From the NCBI GenBank assembly GCA_964017195.1, contig OZ024894.1, positions 28,690,825-28,754,824 on the forward strand: a DNA stretch of 64,000 bases, read 5' to 3'. Positions 58,311 to 64,000 of the stretch are shown here, one piece after another. The position numbers and the translations under genes were made by a program. The notes under the pieces were generated by a model. That model made no database searches. It saw only the letters and a program-made list of their open reading frames with translations, and was not told the DNA's origin. The stretch comes from Siderastrea radians (Eukaryota; Cnidaria; Anthozoa; Scleractinia; Rhizangiidae). How positions within the stretch are numbered: the first letter of the stretch is position 1; every line of letters begins with the position of its first letter.

Positions 58311-59606
58311 AATCAATTTCCTCATGTTTTGACATGAATATAAAATCAGGCCAAATTGTCAACAAACAAATTCTCCTAACTGGTCCCATACCTTTCTTTT
58401 GGTAAGGTTGGGAGAAGTTACACTTGGAGGTAATTTTCTTGTTTCAACCCTTTAAGCCCTGAATATCAACAAGCAAATTCTCCTATCTGGTCACTACATA
58501 ATTTAATGGTAAGGCTGGGAGAAGATAACAAGAGGTCATAAATGATTCTTTATTTAATGGCAGTTCACGGTTCGCCAGGGTTGGCAGTAATGAGGTCTGC
58601 TTATCAATATCAGGGCCCAAAGGGGGTGATTATTGCATAACTATAACAAAGCAACAACAACAACTAAGTGTGGCTGAAAATGGGGAAGTGGGTGACAAAG
58701 TGCTCCACTAAAAATATGTCAGCCCCTTGTACTCCTGGAGTGTCAAGCTAACAAAAAACCTACAGCCCAGGGAGAGGCACACGCCGGATGGAGAGGAGGG
58801 AGTAGGGCCTCCTCTCAGGGCCGACAGTGAGCATTCCTGGGTAGAGAAGAGGAAGTAGGGCCTCATCTCTGATTGGAGGAAGTTGGGCCTCCACTAACCT
58901 AAATCCAGGGAGTACAGAATAAAGGGAGTTTGGGCTCCCAAAAAATATCGAGTCTATGGGGGCAAAAGTGTGACAAGAGAAGCACTTTATCCCCATTCCC
59001 AACTTTATTGAAAATGGTAACAAATAAAGAAAATGATATCCTATGCTATAATTAGAAAATTATACTATGTACATTTTTTTTTTAATCTAGCAAACATGGA
59101 CTTCCCTAATATAATGTTCCTCTAGATGCCATGCTGCTAGCTAGAAGTATTGTAAGAGGTATTTAACTATTTATTATTGCATTGTAAACATTGCAGTGAC
59201 CTGGAAAAAAAAATTATGGGATAGTTTAAGCCTAATTATAGCTAGCTTACACATCCAATTAATTATGATAAAGGTTTGAGTAGTCCTTTGTCCAGTGGCT
59301 GCTGGCAGCACTTAAAAAGTCCTTAAGGAGCTTATAGGGTGGGATGGGAGGGAACAAAATAGACGACTAACTTCTTGAAAACAGTTCTGACTACAGTGTT
59401 GCTCGTGTTAAAACTGAACGAAGACAATATGAGCATTGAATATACTCTTACAAAAGGCCTGATGCTATTGGTCAACTGACGGTGGGTTTCCTGGGGTACT
59501 CACGTGAAAAGATGACATAAGGTAGATTACTGGACAAAGTTCGAAGCTCAAACAAGAGTTATTGATTAACTGAAATTTATTTCTTATGATCAATAAATTG
59601 TGATTT
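58311..59606 (-). mobile_element. Internally deleted copy of the tyrosine-recombinase element, 1.3 kb
   Basis: Its first 685 bp (58311-58995) match 59607-60291, and its last 156 bp (59451-59606) match 62802-62957. Only two or three differences were noticed over the 841 bp. The middle (58996-59450) is unrelated to the longer copy and has no gene. It therefore shares both ends with the longer copy but lacks the recombinase, as a non-autonomous derivative would. The left boundary is the TTT at 58308-58310. Confidence 0.85.
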
Positions 59607-62600
59607 AATCAATTTCCTCATGTTTTGACATGAATATAAAATCAGGCCAAATTGTCAACAAACAAATTCTCCTAACTGGTCCCATACCTTTCTTTTGGTA
59701 AGGTTGGGAGAAGTTACACTTGGAGGTAATTTTCTTGTTTCAACCCTTTAAGCCCTGAATATCAACAAGCAAATTCTCCTATCTGGTCACTACATAATTT
59801 AATGGTAAGGCTGGGAGAAGATAACAAGAGGTCATAAATGATGCTTTATTTAATGGCAGTTCACGGTTCGCCAGGGTTGGCAGTAATGAGGTCTGCTTAT
59901 CAATATCAGGGCCCAAAGGGGGTGATTATTGCATAACTATAACAAAGCAACAACAACAACTAAGTGTGGCTGAAAATGGGAAAGTGGGTGACAAAGTGCT
60001 CCACTAAAAATATGTCAGCCCCTTGTACTCCTGGAGTGTCAAGCTAACAAAAAACCTACAGCCCAGGGAGAGGCACACGCCGGATGGAGAGGAGGGAGTA
60101 GGGCCTCCTCTCAGGGCCGACAGTGAGCATTCCTGGGTAGAGAAGAGGAAGTAGGGCCTCATCTCTGATTGGAGGAAGTTGGGCCTCCACTAACCTAAAT
60201 CCAGGGAGTACAGAATAAAGGGAGTTTGGGCTCCCAAAAAATATCGAGTCTATGGGGGCAAAAGTGTGACAAGAGAAGCACTTTATCCCCACAAAATGCA
60301 AAGCATTCCCCCATCGACGAGCCACAACAGTAGAATAAACAAAAGTAATTAACTCCCAAAAGAAATTACAAAGAGTCCACTAGTGTTTGGGAAACTTGTG
60401 CCAGAACTGAGGGCGGGGTTTTGATATATCTCTCAAAACAGTCTGAAGACCATCTACCCAGAACCTTAATAAGCCATGGGGGCAAATTGGCTGAAGCAGC
60501 TGTGGTGGCTGCACCTATTCTAAAACTATGCCCAGCATATTCTTTGGAATCCAGCCCCCCCTTAGAAAGAAGGAGCCTTGTTTCTTTTGTAAGGTTTTCC
60601 CGGGTAAGAAAGGAGCCAGATTCATAGGTGAAAAGGGGCCCAGTGTTAGCAAATGGGGTCCTAGAATTCAGGTATGCTAACATAGCAGAAATAGGGCATA
60701 GATTTGAATTAGTTCTCCCAATTACTATAGACTGCCCTGTTCTAAAGGGGTCTGTCTTTGAAACCTTTAAACGAACGAGCATGTACTTAGGGGAAGAGGA
60801 GGGCATAAAGGTCACATCGGAAAAAATTAGATGGCATTTTGGATCAAAATTAGGGTTACATGTCAGTTCACCAATACGGAGGAAACCAAAGAAGGCCAGA
60901 GTCATAGCTGCCCAAATCATGAGGGAGTCCCTGTTGTCAGTATATTTGACATTAAGAAGCTGATGGAATAAATTTAGTAAGCCCAATGTGATTGGTCTGC
61001 GAACCCTAGTATGCACACCCTGGGAACGTTTGATTCCCCGAAGAACAAGCTGCAGGCGAAAAAATTTGGAGAGGTTCAAGTCAAGACCATTGCTAGAGTG
61101 GTGGTGTTTTACTGCAGATAGATAATTTTTAATAGTACTATGTTGAACTGAACGGGCCATGCAGACCGAAAAGTTTATTAAGGTATCCTCATCGAGGGGG
61201 AGCTTAGGAGAAACTCTTGTTGGTGAGCAAAAGGCATAGAATTGTCGCACACCAGAACTATATGCTTTCTTAGTGTTATGAGAAAGCGCCATACCCAGGT
61301 AATACTTAGCTTCCCTATTCAAAGACTGTGCAGGTGGGCAGGGATGGGGTCTGGAGCTGCATTGGACTGAGGGGCTGGCTGACGAAAACGCTCCATCTAT
61401 GGTATATATATATATAGCTAATGACTGACGTGCGGCTGCCCGGTACGAAAACCCTAAAAAACCCTGTGGGAAAAAATAGGGAACGTACTCTCCAAACCGA
61501 AGGCTGAGCGCACTACCCTTGGAGATAGGGCCAGTCAAGTACCAGATTAAGTGTCAAGTCTAACATATGTTTACATGTGTAAGTCCATATATAGAAGGTA
61601 ATGTCCTCAGCTGCACTGTCCATTGAGCAACACCAAGGTGTGACAAAGGTAATCCAGCGGCTGGTAGCAGGATAGACGAACATCTTCAAGATAGCTCACA
61701 TGTGCAAAACAAGATAACAAAACAATAGATGAGAGGAAAGCAATGGTATTGGTCCACTGGGACCGGATATAGCCATATGACGATAAACTGAAAACAGTAA
61801 CACCTTAGATATCGCATGGCATTAACACCTGGACAACAAAAAATTGGCCACCCGGTAAGACAGATCAAACGTCAAAAATCATATGGCGGCCGACCCGTGT
61901 GAGAGTATGGGAAAAGACAAAAATAATACTCCAGTTGTAAATGGAAGACGAATGTATAAAAAATAACTACCAAAGCGAAGAGAAAACAACGTAACGCTAA
62001 TGGGGACAACATATGGCAGCAAAGCGCTAATTGGCACATAACTTCGCCAAAACATAAATATTAGCTGCGAGTATTCATCGCTAAAATGTAGCGAAGCAAA
62101 GGTGATATATATCTGAGCAAAAGAGATACTTTGATCGGAGAAAAGGGGCATTTAATGACTTGTTTACGCAAGTGCAAGCGATAATAATCTTTGTAAAAGG
62201 AACGTTGGCATGAACCCGAGTGATAACTAAACGAAGAGAATATGGGATAACCGACCGGTAGAAACTGTCAACGACGAACGATAGAAATCGATACAGCGTG
62301 ACAAGAAGAGCATAGAGACTTTAGTATTATGCTCCTAAAACTTACTTATTATTATTATAAGAAAGCTGACGTCCATTTGGGTAACTGTAATTTACTTGTT
62401 CCAATAACGTGACGGCAGTAGGAACCAAAATAGAGTAACAATAGGTAGCCAAATAACAATGATACTCTTCCAGACGGTTGAGCCGTGAGACGTAATCACC
62501 CGATCTGACGATGAGACTCAAAACCCACGGTAAACAAATTCCCAAGCCGAGGGGAGACAACCTAAAGCTTTGATCGTTTGGCATTGGCCAAATAAGGTTA

Positions 62601-62957
62601 GACTAACACTATCTACGAATGACAGGTTTTGACCGCGATTCCTCTGGTGACCCGAGATTGAAATCGAAATGGGAACGAAGTTAAACACCACACTGGACCG
62701 ACAAACAGAAAGAGGAAAACGGGAATCGGGGAAAAAGTATAAAGAAGACTTTAAAAAACACAAGGGAGTAAAGCCACGAAATATTAAACTGCTAGCGAGG
62801 GCAAAAGGCCTGATGCTATTGGTCAACTGACGGTGGGTTTCCTGGGGTACTCACGTGAAAAGATGACATAAGGTAGATTACTGGACAAAGTTCGAAGCTC
62901 AAACAAGAGTTATTGATTAACTGAAATTTATTTCTTATGATCAATAAATTGTGATTT
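59607..62957 (-). mobile_element. Tyrosine-recombinase element, 3.35 kb, tandem to the deleted copy
   Basis: It starts directly after the TTT at 59604-59606 and ends with the TTT at 62955-62957. It carries the recombinase gene on the minus strand and about 1.2 kb of non-coding sequence upstream of it. The ends are weakly inverted: AATCAATTT at the start and AAATTGTGATT at the end, so the junction of two copies forms an AAATTG...CAATTT dyad around TTT. It has no reverse transcriptase. This fits a Crypton-type DNA element that moves as a circle; the type name is an inference. Confidence 0.82.
60366..61538 (-). CDS. Tyrosine recombinase of the nested element
   Basis: The 390-aa frame is intact; the first ~75 residues are low in conservation signals and the true start may be a later Met or a spliced exon. 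The core-binding domain begins near residue 80 (LSHNTKKAYSSGVRQFYAFC). The catalytic domain has FLRIGELTC (first Arg), a Lys-containing KTDPFRTGQ turn, GHSFRIGAAT (His337, Arg340), LGRWSSD (Trp363 in the second His/Trp position) and ERYIKTP (Tyr371 nucleophile). All catalytic positions are filled. The enzyme would cut and rejoin DNA through a 3'-phosphotyrosine and integrate or excise its element at a short shared core, here apparently TTT. No zinc finger or second domain is seen. It is unrelated in detail to the decayed recombinase at 50127. Confidence 0.88.
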   Translation of the reverse strand: MTGPISKGSALSLRFGEYVPYFFPQGFLGFSYRAAARQSLAIYIYTIDGAFSSASPSVQCSSRPHPCPPAQSLNREAKYYLGMALSHNTKKAYSSGVRQFYAFCSPTRVSPKLPLDEDTLINFSVCMARSVQHSTIKNYLSAVKHHHSSNGLDLNLSKFFRLQLVLRGIKRSQGVHTRVRRPITLGLLNLFHQLLNVKYTDNRDSLMIWAAMTLAFFGFLRIGELTCNPNFDPKCHLIFSDVTFMPSSSPKYMLVRLKVSKTDPFRTGQSIVIGRTNSNLCPISAMLAYLNSRTPFANTGPLFTYESGSFLTRENLTKETRLLLSKGGLDSKEYAGHSFRIGAATTAASANLPPWLIKVLGRWSSDCFERYIKTPPSVLAQVSQTLVDSL

Positions 62958-63320
62958 GTCTTCCAATCCCTGTTTTAAATCTTCGACTTCACTGTTTACA
63001 AAGCCAAGGCTTGTTTTCATTCCACCGACGTCTTCAAACAAAGTGTTCGTTCTTTCTTCTAAGTGTTCAAGCTTACCATAAATGGCGTCATGTCGCCTTC
63101 GACTATCGGCGTCTAGTTTATCGATTTTCTCCGCTAAACTGCCGATGAGCATTCTTATTTCTTCCAAATTATCTTCAGCGGGATCATTTGCTGCCTCGGA
63201 GCCTTTTTTGGACCGTAAATTTTTGGCGGCCATGTCAGGAAAATAGATATTCAAGCGGAGCTCGCTCGGCACGTCCTACTCTGTCGACATGCCGGTCCCC
63301 AGCCCGTCCTGAAACTTTTC

Positions 63321-64000
63321 GGTCTGAAATACATTTCGGGGCTTTTCTTGGCTCGCTCGCTTTCGAAAAGTGTTTCTGAAAAAGCCTGAAAGTGTTCCGA
63401 ATTGTCCTTCAATATTTTGGGGATCTGTTCTGTAAAACCAAGCTCGAAAGGTCGTTCTAGAGGCTGAGCACAGCTTGATTATTTTACTCACGAGCCGTCT
63501 AGCTTGGTGTTTGCAATGTTTCCATATCCTTTCATTAACTGTGAAGGCTTGTCAAATCTCCTTGGTTTATTGGCTGTTCGCTTGAATGAACTTGAAACGG
63601 CGCTCATTTACAAAAACAAAATAAAAATTATTCGACTGTTTAAATGGGTTATCTTCATCGTGTTCGGATGTTAACAAATAACATGAACTGCCACTAAATA
63701 AAAATATTAGTCTGGTCAAAAATTTATACTGACATTTCACCGGCATTTTACTGGGATTACCCGAAATAAAGGATCTGGGGAGCTTCGAAGCACTTGTAAT
63801 AAACTTATCGAAGAAATGTCGCGTAGGTTTTAGCAGCCGCGAAAAAATTCAAGCACTTTGAGGAACACACATTCCTTACGGGATAAAATAGCTTTAAACT
63901 CAAAACTGCTTCGCTTATATTTCGTTCTCTAACTTGAGACCATCGAGATTGAATTGCAGAAAACAAACGAACAAACACCGTCCAAACATTCTTAACTCTG
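63321..64000. other. Right-edge sequence, nothing recognised
   Basis: It follows the L1 target duplication. No exon, repeat end or RNA gene was found. If the CAP/trefoil gene continues, its next exon is not here. Confidence 0.45.

Larger units (their letters stand above)
57768..63233 (-). pseudogene. ORF1: L1 ORF1, split by nested recombinase elements
   Basis: The 5' part is 63233-62955 (start MAAKNLRSKKGSEA) and encodes a charged N-terminus and a coiled coil (EIRMLIGSLAEKIDKLDADS, then LEHLEERTNTLFEDV). The 3' part is 58307-57768 and encodes the end of the coil (SSVAKLLAKIDDLENRSKRN), then an RRM-like and C-terminal domain (NVVFWNIPEG, ALLRYPDKQFILRNAA, IFISDDVSKAVRDERKIL). Leaving out 58308-62954 joins the two parts in frame with no base lost, for about 272 aa. 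ORF1 proteins of L1 elements are trimeric RNA-binding chaperones. The insertion makes this copy non-functional. Confidence 0.85.
53229..63305 (-). mobile_element. Full-length L1-type LINE with a nested insertion
   Basis: It is on the minus strand. The 3' poly(A) tail appears as a T-rich run at 53229-53300 and the 5' end is at 63305. GTCCTGAAACTTTTC occurs at 53214-53228 and 63306-63320, a 15-bp target duplication that fixes both ends. After subtracting the 4.65-kb nested insertion the LINE is about 5.4 kb: a short 5' UTR (~70 bp), ORF1 (coiled coil plus RRM-like domain), ORF2 (endonuclease, reverse transcriptase, Cys knuckle) and a 3' UTR. It lies downstream of the second CAP exon in opposite orientation. 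Confidence 0.92.

Noticed and set aside
58760..60325. Two near-identical ~88-codon minus-strand frames (58760-59023, 60056-60325)
   Set aside because: They lie in the duplicated end of the recombinase element and consist of GGCCTCC-type repeats; no sign of coding constraint.
58311..62957. Split direct repeats of a Ngaro/DIRS-type retrotransposon
   Set aside because: The A...B-A...B order looks similar, but it is fully explained by two tandem copies sharing both ends, and there is no reverse transcriptase in the insert.

Overview
The window is metazoan nuclear DNA, AT-rich, with short phase-consistent exons in long introns and a very dense mix of transposable elements. The gene content (an acetylcholine-receptor-type channel subunit, an OCIA-domain gene, a secreted CAP/trefoil protein) and the repeat types fit an anthozoan cnidarian (coral or anemone). 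That placement is an inference from what I recall of such genomes; no single marker here proves it.

Host genes, left to right. (1) Minus strand, 2334-4098: the first three coding exons of a Cys-loop (nicotinic acetylcholine receptor-like) channel subunit; the rest lies off the left edge. (2) Minus strand, 7362-12965: an eight-exon gene for a small coiled-coil protein that I cannot name. (3) Plus strand, 13139-42568: an OCIAD1-like gene of nine coding exons (284 aa) stretched over 29 kb. Genes 2 and 3 are head to head with 173 bp between their start codons, a likely shared promoter. (4) Plus strand, 45942-52270 and probably beyond: a secreted protein with signal peptide, CAP domain, trefoil domain, Ser/Thr/Pro-rich linker and second CAP domain, with every internal exon in phase 1-1.

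Mobile DNA makes up most of the rest. Inside the OCIAD1 introns sit a 1.4-kb palindromic foldback element, a complete Ty3/Gypsy LTR retrotransposon with LTRs that read as identical, a hAT-like element full of degenerate tandem repeats, a pogo-like remnant, an 8.2-kb DNA transposon (33352-41507) and a small TTA-flanked MITE. The 8.2-kb transposon has long terminal inverted repeats and a five-exon gene combining zinc fingers, a DDE-type transposase, an XPG/FEN-like nuclease and a C-terminal cysteine cluster. It best fits the Academ superfamily and carries four in-frame stops. The CAP gene introns hold a MITE, a tRNA-derived SINE and a decayed tyrosine-recombinase element with 22-bp terminal inverted repeats.

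The most striking structure is at 53229-63305. A full-length L1-type retrotransposon (minus strand, 15-bp target duplication) has its ORF1 interrupted by two head-to-tail copies of a tyrosine-recombinase element. One copy is an internally deleted 1.3 kb; the other is 3.35 kb and encodes the recombinase. All three junctions share a TTT core, and removing the insert leaves ORF1 exactly in frame. This is what repeated site-specific integration of a circular element would produce.
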